From a virus, in the IMG/VR virus record IMGVR_UViG_3300032271_000398, positions 1 through 23,208 of that record: a stretch of DNA of 23,208 nucleotides; one strand, written 5' to 3'. The notes under the pieces were generated by a model that was not told where the DNA came from, did not search any database, and saw only the letters and a list, made by a program, of their open reading frames with translations. The position numbers and the translations under genes were made by a program. How positions within the stretch are numbered: the stretch's first letter is position 1; each line of letters opens with the position of its first letter. Below are positions 1-7,786 of this stretch, one piece after another.

Positions 1-1050
1 ACAGTGCCAGATGGTTCGATTACGGCGTCCAAATTGGCGGCGAATTCCGTAACGAGTGCGGTTATTGCGAATGCAACAATTGTTACGGCGGATTTGGCAG
101 ACGGCGCGGTGACGAGTGGGAAACTGGCTTCCTCGCTGGATTTGTCGGCAAAGACTTTGACGTTGCCTGCAAGTATCACGAGCAACGTGACGGGCAACGT
201 GACGGGCAACGTGACGGGCAACGTGACGGGCAACGTGACGGGCAATTTGACCGGGACGCCGATTAGCCCGACTGGGTTGTCGCTTCGCAATCGGTTACTG
301 AATGCCAGTTTTTCGGTGAATCAGAGAGTTTACGCAACGGGAACGGCTACTACGGCGGCGAACCAATATACGTTGGATCGCTGGAGGGTTGTGACGAGCG
401 GGCAGAACATTTCTTGGACGAGTTCTGGCGTTGATAAGGTCGTGACGGCGCCTGCTGGCGGCATGGAGCAGGTGATTGAAGGGGCCAGTATTGAAGGCGG
501 GACGTATGTGCTTTCGTGGACGGGAACGGCTACGGCGACGGTTGCCGGGAATGCGGTGACGAGCGGCGTTTCGTTCACGTTGACGGCCAACACGAATACA
601 ACGGTTAGGTTTACGGGTGGAACTGTGTCGCTCCCGCAGCTTGAGCAGGGCAGCATTGTAACGACGTTTGAGCGTCGGCCTTTTGCTTTGGAGCTTGCGC
701 TTTGCCAGCGGTATTACGAGAAATCGTTTCCGCAAACCACGGCGCCAGCGCAGAACGCTGGCCTTGCGGGTTCGTTTCAGCTTCCTTCTCCCGTGGGCGC
801 GTCTGTAACGATTCAAGCTGTTTACATACCTTTTCAGGTAATCAAGCGCACAACTCCGACGGTTACGCTGTACAATCCCCTTGCTGCGAATGCGCAGGCT
901 AGGAATAAAAGTTTGGGGACGGATTGCACTTCGACATCCGCATATTCGGATGGTAATGACCGTGGGATTGTTTTTACGGCAACGACGCCAGCGTCTACGG
1001 CTGCCGGGCATCAGTTGATAATTCATTTTACTGCGGACGCTGAAATTTAA
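1..1050 (+). CDS. Tail fibre protein, C-terminal part (5' end beyond window start)
   Basis: Receptor-binding tail fibre. The reading frame is open from base 1 (Thr-Val-Pro-Asp-Gly...), so no start lies here; a GTG at 4 is only an internal Val. The N-terminal part of the fragment has short repeated stalk motifs (PDGSI, ADGAVTSGKL) and a tandem NVTG tetrapeptide array. From about residue 95 follows the head domain seen in many phage fibres: 'RNRLLNASFSVNQR', 'YTLDRW', then 'TFERRPFALELALCQRYYE', a hallmark of C-terminal receptor-binding domains. The 3' end overlaps the next start as TAATG at 1048-1052. The fragment at 22690-23208 is very likely the front of this same gene. Domain identity is by motif recognition; the receptor cannot be predicted. 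Confidence 0.9.
   Translation, partial: TVPDGSITASKLAANSVTSAVIANATIVTADLADGAVTSGKLASSLDLSAKTLTLPASITSNVTGNVTGNVTGNVTGNVTGNLTGTPISPTGLSLRNRLLNASFSVNQRVYATGTATTAANQYTLDRWRVVTSGQNISWTSSGVDKVVTAPAGGMEQVIEGASIEGGTYVLSWTGTATATVAGNAVTSGVSFTLTANTNTTVRFTGGTVSLPQLEQGSIVTTFERRPFALELALCQRYYEKSFPQTTAPAQNAGLAGSFQLPSPVGASVTIQAVYIPFQVIKRTTPTVTLYNPLAANAQARNKSLGTDCTSTSAYSDGNDRGIVFTATTPASTAAGHQLIIHFTADAEI
184..255 (+). repeat. 12-bp tandem repeat encoding (NVTG)n in the fibre stalk
   Basis: Five exact copies of AACGTGACGGGC (184-243) are followed by a degenerate sixth copy (244-255). They encode (NVTG)5-NLTG. The unit is a multiple of three, so gain or loss of copies would change stalk length without shifting the frame. 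Similar NVTG/NLTG arrays occur in other viral fibre stalks. Confidence 0.95.
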
Positions 1051-1214
1051 TGTTTGATATGTACACCGAACACAAAGACCCAGTAACAAACGAAGTGTTT
1101 ATGATTCAGCGAGCTTCGGATGAAGCGTGGATCCCGCTCGACCCAGACAATAAAGATTATCAAGTGTATCTCGCTTGGGTAGCGGCGGGTAACACGCCTG
1201 CAATAACTTCATAA
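1050..1214 (+). CDS. Small tail-fibre-associated protein (XkdW-like motif), 54 aa
   Basis: The ATG at 1050 overlaps the tail-fibre stop (TAATG), and the frame runs to TAA at 1212-1214. The product is acidic, with a C-terminal motif of the form 'DYQVYLAWVAAGNTP'. That YxAWxAxGNTP signature is common in small proteins encoded directly downstream of phage tail fibres (XkdW-like or N-terminal portions of fibre-assembly chaperones). The role is therefore probably fibre folding or attachment, but this is inferred from motif and position only. There is no Shine-Dalgarno site, and stop/start overlap suggests translational coupling to the fibre. The gene falls below usual ORF length cut-offs and is easily missed. 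Confidence 0.75.
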   Translation: MFDMYTEHKDPVTNEVFMIQRASDEAWIPLDPDNKDYQVYLAWVAAGNTPAITS

Positions 1215-1218
1215 TACT

Positions 1219-1440
1219 ATGGCCGCCGAATACAACATTGATTGGCAAATCGGGGAACTGTCGGGAAAAATCGATCAGATCCTTGAAAACCAGAAATTGA
1301 TTATGTCGAAATTCGATACGCACGATGTTCGTCTGCGGAGTTTGGAAAAGGGTCACGCACAGCTTTTGGGCGTGGGCGCGGTGATCGCGGTGATTGTTTC
1401 CGCAATGACGCAATGGGTAAAAGCCAAAGTATTACTATGA
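1219..1440 (+). CDS. XhlA/holin-like protein: coiled coil plus C-terminal membrane helix, 73 aa
   Basis: Residues about 8-48 form an amphipathic, coiled-coil-like helix (heptad-like Ile/Leu in 'IGELSGKIDQILENQKLI'). They are followed by one hydrophobic segment, about residues 49-66 ('LLGVGAVIAVIVSAM'), and a short basic tail. This layout matches the XhlA/hemolysin-type accessory holin family. It is the first gene of a five-gene lysis cassette and lies 4 bases after the preceding small gene. Its stop TGA (1438-1440) overlaps the next ATG. It probably inserts in the inner membrane and assists endolysin release. The class is supported by architecture, not by catalytic motifs; a tail-associated coiled-coil membrane protein is an alternative. 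Confidence 0.65.
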   Translation: MAAEYNIDWQIGELSGKIDQILENQKLIMSKFDTHDVRLRSLEKGHAQLLGVGAVIAVIVSAMTQWVKAKVLL

Positions 1441-1619
1441 ACAAATTTTTCTATGTCGCAGCCATAACGGCCATGTTGATCGGGTGCGCTAACCAGCCCC
1501 CGGTAGGAAAACTGACGGCTCCTGTCGCCGAGTCGCTTGACAAGGTGCAGGACAATTTAAGTCGCGTGGACGGAAAAGCCGTCGTGGTGGAAAATTACCT
1601 GAAAAAGAACTGCAAATGA
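1437..1619 (+). CDS. o-spanin-like outer-membrane lipoprotein, 60 aa
   Basis: The start is the ATG at 1437 in an ATGA overlap with the previous stop; an upstream in-frame ATG at 1413 would lengthen the signal implausibly. The N-terminus is a lipoprotein signal with lipobox L-I-G-C, Cys17 being the predicted lipidated residue. The mature part is short, polar and helical, and ends in Cys-Lys. Size, lipobox and location beside holin and endolysin genes fit the o-spanin (Rz1) role: anchoring in the outer membrane and, with an inner-membrane partner, fusing the two membranes at lysis. Unlike lambda Rz1 it is not embedded in another gene and is not notably Pro-rich. The stop TGA (1617-1619) overlaps the next ATG. 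Confidence 0.7.
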   Translation: MNKFFYVAAITAMLIGCANQPPVGKLTAPVAESLDKVQDNLSRVDGKAVVVENYLKKNCK

Positions 1620-2074
1620 AAAAGCTGATATTTTTACTGATTGTCCTGTTCCCCTGCATCGCTGTCGCAGGGCAGCCGGGTAACACGGTTACAAAGGACG
1701 ATATTATCAAGACCGTGGAGCACATGCGGCAGTTGACGGCGCAGGCGCAAGAGGACACGGCGGTTGCGAAGCGTGAGTTGACGAACGTGCAGGCGACGGC
1801 GGATACGTTGGCCAAGACGGCTGCGAACGAGAAGATGCGCGCAGACAAGGAACACGTTGCGGCGCATGAGAACGCCAAGGAACGGGATGTGATCCTGTAT
1901 TTGTGGGCTTTGGCGGTGGCGGCGTATGCGGGGACGTTCTTTGCGGCTCCGTTGTCAAAGTTGGCCGAGCCGTATGGGTTGATTGCGGTTGTGGCGGCGT
2001 ATGTCGGCTCGTTTGGGGCTGGGTATGGCATCGGTCGTTTGATCCTCGAATCTCTGGCACACTTTATCCCGTGA
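1616..2074 (+). CDS. Secreted/membrane coiled-coil protein of the lysis cassette, 152 aa
   Basis: A Sec signal peptide is evident (MKK, hydrophobic core, 'AVAG' cleavage site near residue 19). It is followed by a charged, Ala-rich coiled-coil region (about 25-90) and two hydrophobic segments (about 93-115 and 118-146). It lies directly after the o-spanin-like lipoprotein with an ATGA overlap, where an i-spanin would be expected. The topology is odd for an i-spanin, which normally has one N-terminal anchor and a periplasmic coil. Here the coil precedes the membrane helices. It could be an atypical spanin partner or a holin-class protein; I cannot decide. The stop TGA overlaps the next gene's GTG. 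Confidence 0.6.
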   Translation: MKKLIFLLIVLFPCIAVAGQPGNTVTKDDIIKTVEHMRQLTAQAQEDTAVAKRELTNVQATADTLAKTAANEKMRADKEHVAAHENAKERDVILYLWALAVAAYAGTFFAAPLSKLAEPYGLIAVVAAYVGSFGAGYGIGRLILESLAHFIP

Positions 2075-2367
2075 CTTGGCTACAGGGCATCAAGGATGCG
2101 CTGTCGCATCCGATTCAGTACGTCAAGGATGTGCATTCGGCAGAGAAGCCGGATTCGCATATTCGCTGGGTGGGAACGGCGTATACGGCGATGACCGGGT
2201 ATGTGCTGGTGCATTCCGAGGCTCATCACGTCGCTTTGGATCCGACGGTTTCCTCGACGATTCTGGGGCTTGGTGGAATTATCTTGGGTGCGGGTACGGC
2301 TAGAAAGATTTGGGGGGAAAAGGATACCCCGCAACATCCGCCCAACATTAAGAATTTGGACCTATGA
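2071..2367 (+). CDS. Putative holin / small membrane protein, 98 aa
   Basis: The start chosen is GTG 2071-2073, which overlaps the preceding TGA (GTGA) and matches the overlap pattern of this cassette. The open frame extends upstream to 1903, but that stretch lies inside the previous gene. The protein has a short polar N-terminus, a weakly hydrophobic stretch (about 33-50), a clear membrane segment ('TILGLGGIILGAGTA', about 65-82) and a charged Pro-rich tail. Position immediately before the endolysin and the size suggest a holin that permeabilises the inner membrane. No family-specific motif was recognised, so the functional call rests on context. Confidence 0.6.
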   Translation: MTWLQGIKDALSHPIQYVKDVHSAEKPDSHIRWVGTAYTAMTGYVLVHSEAHHVALDPTVSSTILGLGGIILGAGTARKIWGEKDTPQHPPNIKNLDL

Positions 2368-2939
2368 CGATTGACGATATTCTTAATTCTGTGACTGTGG
2401 CCAATCAGAACGAAAGGTTTAGAAAGGCCCTTGATTTTACTCTGAAAAACGAATGTGAATTTGACTCAGACGGTCAGATACGGTGTGAGAATGTGCCGGG
2501 GGATAGTGGCGGGTTGACGTTTGCGGGCATCGACCATACCAGCCATCCAAAGTTTCCATTTGATGACCCGCAGCCGGAGGATGTTTGGCAGACGTATTTG
2601 ACGAATTATTGGGTCGCCTGTGCTTGCGATCAGTTGCCGTCGCCAATCGCCGAAGTGATGTTTGTGCAGTCCGTCAATCAGGGCGTGGGGGTTGCCAAGC
2701 GAATGCTTCAGTTCGTTTTGAATGATTACGGGTCGCAGTTGACGGTTGACGGGATGCTAGGCCCCAAAACGCTTAATGCGGTGATGCGCGTCCCCGATTC
2801 TACGGAATTGGCGCAGGCATTTTTGCAGAAAAGTCGCCGTCGTTACCAAGCCATTGTTGCGGCTGTTCCGGCAGACGAAAAGTTTTTGAAAGGCTGGATG
2901 AATCGCATTGAAAACATTCAGCAGACCTTTATCGCTTGA
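2364..2939 (+). CDS. Endolysin, GH108-type N-acetylmuramidase with C-terminal PG-binding-like domain, 191 aa
   Basis: It cleaves peptidoglycan at lysis. The N-terminal half matches the glycosyl hydrolase 108 pattern: 'LKNECEF' with Glu30 at the catalytic position (family 'hEGG'), 'GDSGGLTFAGI', then 'YLTNYWVACACDQLP' and 'FVQSVNQGVGVAKRMLQ'. The C-terminal half has the putative peptidoglycan-binding signature 'LTVDGMLGPKTLNAV' and the conserved 'FLKGWMNRIENI' end. There is no signal peptide, so it should depend on a holin. The ATG overlaps the upstream stop (ATGA), and its own stop overlaps the TTG start of the terminase. Family assignment is confident. The usual EGGY-type motif is altered (Glu-Cys-Glu). 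Confidence 0.88.
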   Translation: MTIDDILNSVTVANQNERFRKALDFTLKNECEFDSDGQIRCENVPGDSGGLTFAGIDHTSHPKFPFDDPQPEDVWQTYLTNYWVACACDQLPSPIAEVMFVQSVNQGVGVAKRMLQFVLNDYGSQLTVDGMLGPKTLNAVMRVPDSTELAQAFLQKSRRRYQAIVAAVPADEKFLKGWMNRIENIQQTFIA

Positions 2940-4576
2940 CCAAAAAACCCGACAACGCAGAGGTAGCGGCGTATCAGAAGAAGCTCGCGGCGGCGAAGCG
3001 GCTTCTTGCTGCCCAGAAAGCCCGTACGTCTTTTCTCGACTTTGCGCGGCTGATGATGCCCGATATTGAGGATGCAGATAATCCCGACAAATCCCGGTTT
3101 ATTGTTGCTCCTCACCATCGTTTGCTTGCCGAAGCACTTGAGAAAGTCGCCCGAGGAGAGATCCTACGTCTTTGTATTTCTCTAGCCCCGAGGCATGGCA
3201 AATCGGAGATGTGTTCCCGTTTGTTTCCGGCTTGGTTTGTCGGACAGGATCCCTACAGACAGATCATCCTTGCCGGGGCGTCGGGTGACTTTGCAACGGC
3301 GGAGTTTGGGCGCAAGATCAAGGCTGTCGTTACGAGCCCGATGTACAGACAGGTGTTTCCAAAGGCATCGCTTCACGGGGGCTCAAAATCCGTGGAGAAC
3401 TTGGTGTTCACCGAAGGAGGAAACATCAAATCGATTGGTAAGGGGGCGCAGGTGGTGGGTCGCGGCGCTGATTTGTTGGTTGTGGATGACCCGATTAGTG
3501 GCATTGAAGAAGCCATGAGTCCGAGTGAGCGTGAAAAGCTCTGGGGCTGGTTTACATCGGATGCGATGAGCCGTCTGATGCCCGGTGGCCGTGTAATCGT
3601 GATTCATCAAAGATGGCACAATAGCGACTTGATCGGCAGGCTCGTTGACCCAGAATGCCCTGAGTATGATCCAGAAATCGCAAGCAAGTGGACCCATGTT
3701 AAGCTTCCGGCGGTCATCGAAAGCCCGAATTTATCGGAGGCGCTTGGCATTCCGCTTGAGGTGCAGACAGATCCCGAGATTACCGCCCAGTTTGGAACCT
3801 CTCCTATTTCGGCTTTGTGGCCTGAAAGGTTTGGACTCAAGTTTTTTGCGGAACTTCGACGCCAGAACCCCAAATCCTTTGAGGCTTTGTACCGGGGAAC
3901 CCCGCGATTAGAGGAAGGGGAATTCTTTAAGGGCGAATGGTTTAAAGGGTACAAGCCGCATGAGTTACCGAAAAACCTTCGAAAGTACATGGCTGGCGAT
4001 TTTGCCGTCAGTACTCGGCAAACGGCAGACAAAACCTGTCTGATTCCCGTGGGAGTGGATGAGGATGGGGTTGTTTGGATCCTGCCGGACGTGGTTTGGC
4101 GCCGAATGGACGCTGAAGCGACCGTGGAATCGATTATTGCGATGGTTCAACGGCACAAACCGCTTTATTTTTGGGCGGAAAAAGGACATATTTCGCAATC
4201 TATCGGCCCATTTTTGCGTAAAAGGATGCAGGAAGAGGGCGCAAACTGCACGATCGTTGAAAAAACGCCTGTAAAAGACAAATTGACCCGTGCCCAGTCG
4301 TTTAACGCGCTGGTTTCGCTTGGACGGGTGCGATTTCCTACTTTTGCGCCGTGGTGGCGGGATGCGGAAGCCGAAATGCTTCGATTTCCCGAGGCCGCGC
4401 ATGACGATTTTGTTGATTGCGCAGCATGGATCGGACTTGGCATATCAATGCAGACCAAAGCAGGTAAGCCAAAGCCGAAAAATACCGGACCTCGCGAAGG
4501 GACACTTGCATGGGTTAAATCTGCAAGCAAACATGAAGCCAAACAAAAACGACTTGCCCTAGCCGACGGATTTTAG
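2936..4576 (+). CDS. terL: Terminase large subunit (TerL), ATPase and nuclease, 546 aa
   Basis: The motor packages and cuts concatemeric DNA. ATPase domain: Walker A-like 'APRHGKS' (84-90), Walker B 'LLVVDDP' (180-186, Asp184/Asp185), and the coupling-type segment 'IVIHQRWHNSDLIGRL' (about 221-236). The RNase-H-fold nuclease has candidate metal ligands Asp355 ('AGDFAV'), Glu415 ('FWAEKG') and Asp491/Asp494 ('HDDFVDC'). The start is TTG 2936-2938, overlapping the endolysin stop as TTGA; the next Met in frame is far inside at residue 40, so TTG is preferred. The length is normal for TerL. No small subunit was recognised nearby. It is followed 18 bases later by the portal gene. Confidence 0.95.
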   Translation: MTKKPDNAEVAAYQKKLAAAKRLLAAQKARTSFLDFARLMMPDIEDADNPDKSRFIVAPHHRLLAEALEKVARGEILRLCISLAPRHGKSEMCSRLFPAWFVGQDPYRQIILAGASGDFATAEFGRKIKAVVTSPMYRQVFPKASLHGGSKSVENLVFTEGGNIKSIGKGAQVVGRGADLLVVDDPISGIEEAMSPSEREKLWGWFTSDAMSRLMPGGRVIVIHQRWHNSDLIGRLVDPECPEYDPEIASKWTHVKLPAVIESPNLSEALGIPLEVQTDPEITAQFGTSPISALWPERFGLKFFAELRRQNPKSFEALYRGTPRLEEGEFFKGEWFKGYKPHELPKNLRKYMAGDFAVSTRQTADKTCLIPVGVDEDGVVWILPDVVWRRMDAEATVESIIAMVQRHKPLYFWAEKGHISQSIGPFLRKRMQEEGANCTIVEKTPVKDKLTRAQSFNALVSLGRVRFPTFAPWWRDAEAEMLRFPEAAHDDFVDCAAWIGLGISMQTKAGKPKPKNTGPREGTLAWVKSASKHEAKQKRLALADGF

Positions 4577-4594
4577 GATACCTTTGAACCTCAA

Positions 4595-6712
4595 ATGACT
4601 GACCCGACCACAGGACCCGCAGACCAATCAATCGCTTTGGCTGATTATTCCGTTGATGACGGGAATAATAATTTTACGCAAGATGAAACGCCTGACCCGA
4701 CCCCGGCACGGGCGGCTCTTGTTTCTCGCTGGCAGGGAATCATCCAGAATTCCAAGAAAACTTGGCAGGATTCGTTTAAGCAGATGCGGGACGACATGGA
4801 TTTCTTGGCTGGCGATCAATGGCCGGGAGAGATTGATAAAAAGAACAAGTACGTCGCCAACATTACGCAGCGTCACGTTCAGCAGCGCGTCGCGGCGCTC
4901 TATTCCAAAAATCCAAAGGCAGTTGTTACCCGTCGCAAGACGATGGATTTCCGCATTTGGGATGAGAAGCCAGCGACGTTGCAGGCCGCACAGATGCAGC
5001 TTCAGCAGGCCCAGATGACGGGGCAGCCGAACTATCAGCTTGCCGCTTTGATTCAGGACGTGGCGCAAGGCGTCCAGAAACGTCAGACGCTCGACCGCAT
5101 CGCGAAAACGATGGAGATTGTGTTTGAATACGCGATGGAGGAACAGATGCCCCCGTTCAAATCGCAGATGAAACAGCTTGTCCGCCGTGTCTGCGCCTGC
5201 GGCGTCGGGTACGTCAAAATCGGGTTTCAGCGCCTCATGCAGATGCGCCCGGAGGACGCAGACAAGATTACCGACATCACGCAACAGCTAAAAACGTTGG
5301 AGCGTTTGATGGAGGATGCGGCAGAAGGCGACATTACCGAGTATCAAGCACAGGCAGAGCAGCTTCGTTTGCTGATGCAGGATCTTCAGAATGCTCCACA
5401 AGTTGTAACCAAAGAGGGATTGGTTTTTGATTTCCCGCAGAGCAACAGCATTATCGTGGATCCCCGGTGCCGTAATCTCCGTGGATTTGTCGGCGCTCAG
5501 TGGGTAGCACAGGAATTCATTTTGGATGTTGATGACATCAAAGAAATTTACGGAGTGGATATTTCCGGCAATTACCGCCCGTATATCAACGTGAATAGCT
5601 CGCCGACGGTCATGGTGGCGCAGGAAAAAGACCGCGAGCGTAAAATGTGCTGTGTCTATGAGATTTACAACAAATCAGACGGTCTGGTTTACGCGATTGC
5701 CGAAGGGTACGACGATTTCTTGAAAGAACCCCGTGAGCCTGAAATTAAGCTAGAGCGGTTTTGGCCATTCTTTGTGCTTTCGTTTAACGACGTTGAGAAT
5801 GACCGAAAGATTTTCCCACCTTCTGATGTGTCGCTCATCCGGCCCATGCAGAAAGAATACAATCGTTCCCGTCAGGCGCTTCGTGAGCATCGGATTGCCA
5901 ATCGTCCCAAAACGGCGGTTCCAGCCGGAATGCTGGACGAAAACGATGTCGAAAAGCTACAGACGCACCCGGCCAATGCAGTTATTACGCTGAACGCCCT
6001 TCAGCCCGGTCAGTCTGTGGACAACGTGCTTCAGGTCATCAAATGCCCCCCGATTGACCCGCAGTTGTACAATACCGACGTTATTTACAACGATTTGGAG
6101 CGTGTTGCCGGGTCACAGGTTGCCGATTTAGGGGGTACTAGTTCTTCAACGGCTACGGAGTCTTCGATTGCCGAATCAAGCCGTATGTCTTCGATGGCGT
6201 CAAATATCGATGACCTTGATGATATGTTGAATGATTTGGCTCGCACGGCTGGCCAAATCATGTTGATGGAGTATTCGCCAGATACGGTGACAAAAATTGC
6301 AGGCCCCGGTTCGGTTTGGCCTCAGTTGACGGTTAACGAAGTCGCCCAAGAGCTTTATCTTGAAGTGGAAGCGGGGTCCAGTGGCAGGCCGAATCAAGCG
6401 GTTGAACTTGCCAATTTCCAAAAGATTGCTCCGACCTTGCTTCAGATTCCGGGGATTGACCCGCTGTGGATTGCCAAGCAGGCAATTATCCGTCTGGACG
6501 ATAAACTTGATGTCACAGACGCCATTTCTGATTCGATGCAAAGCATCGTGGCCATAAATGCCGCCAAGCAGCCCGCTACTGGTAATCCGGCGAGCGACCC
6601 GAATCTTCAGGGACAGAATGGAGCGCAAAACGCGCTTCCTGCCCCTCAAGGGCCACCACCACAAATAACACACCCCGTCCCCGGCCAAGCCAATATGCCA
6701 TTACATCCGTAA
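4595..6712 (+). CDS. Portal protein, P22-like, 705 aa
   Basis: It forms the dodecameric ring at the capsid vertex through which DNA passes. The N-terminal 'SFKQMRDDMDFLAGDQWP' and 'YVANITQRHVQQRVAALYSKNPKAVV' segments, and the later 'ANRPKTAVPAGMLDEN' region, are typical of large P22-type portals of podoviruses. A Gln-rich helical insert (about 130-170) and 'SSSTATESSIAESSRMSSMASNIDDLDDMLNDLARTAGQIML' precede the C-terminal helical part. The last about 45 residues are Pro/Gln/Asn-rich and probably disordered. The gene sits between TerL and the scaffold, the standard order. The length is within the range for this portal class. No SD sequence lies close to the ATG. Confidence 0.9.
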   Translation: MTDPTTGPADQSIALADYSVDDGNNNFTQDETPDPTPARAALVSRWQGIIQNSKKTWQDSFKQMRDDMDFLAGDQWPGEIDKKNKYVANITQRHVQQRVAALYSKNPKAVVTRRKTMDFRIWDEKPATLQAAQMQLQQAQMTGQPNYQLAALIQDVAQGVQKRQTLDRIAKTMEIVFEYAMEEQMPPFKSQMKQLVRRVCACGVGYVKIGFQRLMQMRPEDADKITDITQQLKTLERLMEDAAEGDITEYQAQAEQLRLLMQDLQNAPQVVTKEGLVFDFPQSNSIIVDPRCRNLRGFVGAQWVAQEFILDVDDIKEIYGVDISGNYRPYINVNSSPTVMVAQEKDRERKMCCVYEIYNKSDGLVYAIAEGYDDFLKEPREPEIKLERFWPFFVLSFNDVENDRKIFPPSDVSLIRPMQKEYNRSRQALREHRIANRPKTAVPAGMLDENDVEKLQTHPANAVITLNALQPGQSVDNVLQVIKCPPIDPQLYNTDVIYNDLERVAGSQVADLGGTSSSTATESSIAESSRMSSMASNIDDLDDMLNDLARTAGQIMLMEYSPDTVTKIAGPGSVWPQLTVNEVAQELYLEVEAGSSGRPNQAVELANFQKIAPTLLQIPGIDPLWIAKQAIIRLDDKLDVTDAISDSMQSIVAINAAKQPATGNPASDPNLQGQNGAQNALPAPQGPPPQITHPVPGQANMPLHP

Positions 6713-6720
6713 TTCGGCTG

Positions 6721-6748
6721 TTGACTTTTGTAGGGAAACGGATTTAAA
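6721..6748 (+). promoter_or_regulatory. Candidate sigma70-type promoter before the scaffold-capsid genes
   Basis: TTGACT (6721-6726) and TTTAAA (6743-6748) are separated by 16 bases in the 45-base gap after the portal gene. The -35 matches 5/6 and the -10 matches 4/6 of the consensus. A start about 7 bases on would fall almost at the ATG at 6758, leaving a very short or no leader. It is a weak prediction made by eye. Confidence 0.35.
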
Positions 6749-6757
6749 ACACACAAC

Positions 6758-7777
6758 ATGGACGATAACTCACAGGATGCTTCGTCGGCATCCCTTGAAA
6801 CTAATGAAGTAACCAATGTGGATTCTTACGATTCCACAGGGGTTGAGGACGCTAATACTTCACAGGCCACGGACACGTCTCCCGTGGACGAAACGCAGGT
6901 CGCTAAAGAGCCTAAATCTCTGTTGGAAGCGGTGAAAGCCGCAACCGATAGGGACGAAAAAGCTGGGGAATCGACTGACCCGACGCAGAAAAACGCCGTC
7001 TCTGAAACGGAGTCCGCCGAAACCAAAAGCCCCACGGACGAGGCCAAGGCAAAAGCAGACGAAGCCAAAGACGAGAAAGTTCCTTTCCATAAACACCCCC
7101 GCTGGCAGGAGATGATTCGGGAGCGCGATTCCTATAAGGATGAAGCGACCCAATTTCGTCAAATCACGGCGTTCATGTCCAAAAACCAGTTGACTTCGCA
7201 AGAAGTTGCACAGGGTTTTGAGATCATGTCTGCCATGAAAAACGACCCCCTTCACGCCCGCGAGATGTTGTCCCAATACACAAGGGCTCTGGACGAGTAT
7301 GCCGGGGTAATCCTTCCTCAAGACCTTTCTAAAAAGGTTGACGAGGGGGCGATTGACCAGCAGGCCGCCCAAGAGCTTGCGAGAACCCGAAACGAAGCGT
7401 TGGCCAACCGCGCTAGGTATGAACAAACCGTTCAAGCCCAGCAAGCGCAATACCAGCAGCTTTCGCAACAGGCAATTCACAGTGCTGTAACAGGGTGGGA
7501 AGATACAATCCGAAATCGCGACGTTGATTATGCGGCCAAGCAAAATCTAGTTCTTGACCGGGCTAGGGCATACCTTCTCCAAGGTCGCCCGCAGTCTCCA
7601 CAAGAGGCTCTGGCAATCGTGGAAAAGGCGTACGCAGACGTGAACGACACCCTGAAGGGTTTCGCCCCACGAAAGCAGCCCATCCGAACAGCAACTAGCA
7701 CAAATTCGTCCACCAACAGTCAGCCCGTGGCTAGGAGCCTCCAAGAGGCAATCCGAATTGCGGCTGGCGCAAACTAA
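6758..7777 (+). CDS. Capsid scaffolding protein, 339 aa
   Basis: The protein sits between portal and major capsid genes and has scaffold architecture. The first about 105 residues are acidic, low-complexity and Ser/Thr/Asp/Glu-rich. Next come 'VPFHKHPRWQEMIRERD', recurrent in podovirus scaffolds, and then a long Gln/Ala-rich helical, coiled-coil-prone region (about 150-300). A short C-terminal helix ('SLQEAIRIAAGAN') could contact capsid protein. It would template procapsid assembly and then leave. There is no predicted membrane segment or enzyme motif. The A/C-rich leader (AAAACACACAAC) before the ATG replaces an SD site. Confidence 0.82.
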   Translation: MDDNSQDASSASLETNEVTNVDSYDSTGVEDANTSQATDTSPVDETQVAKEPKSLLEAVKAATDRDEKAGESTDPTQKNAVSETESAETKSPTDEAKAKADEAKDEKVPFHKHPRWQEMIRERDSYKDEATQFRQITAFMSKNQLTSQEVAQGFEIMSAMKNDPLHAREMLSQYTRALDEYAGVILPQDLSKKVDEGAIDQQAAQELARTRNEALANRARYEQTVQAQQAQYQQLSQQAIHSAVTGWEDTIRNRDVDYAAKQNLVLDRARAYLLQGRPQSPQEALAIVEKAYADVNDTLKGFAPRKQPIRTATSTNSSTNSQPVARSLQEAIRIAAGAN

Positions 7778-7786
7778 TCAACTCAA

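Noticed and set aside
295-1089. 264-codon open frame on the minus strand opposite the tail fibre
   Set aside because: It is an antisense shadow of a recognised gene; the product is Arg-rich with no domain, as expected from reversed G/C-biased codons.
1413-1436. Longer start for the o-spanin-like lipoprotein
   Set aside because: It adds eight polar residues before the signal peptide; the ATG at 1437 gives a textbook lipoprotein signal and an ATGA junction.
1903-2070. Upstream extension of the putative holin frame
   Set aside because: It lies wholly within the preceding gene in another frame and translates to Gly/Cys/Trp-rich nonsense; the GTG at 2071 fits the overlap pattern.
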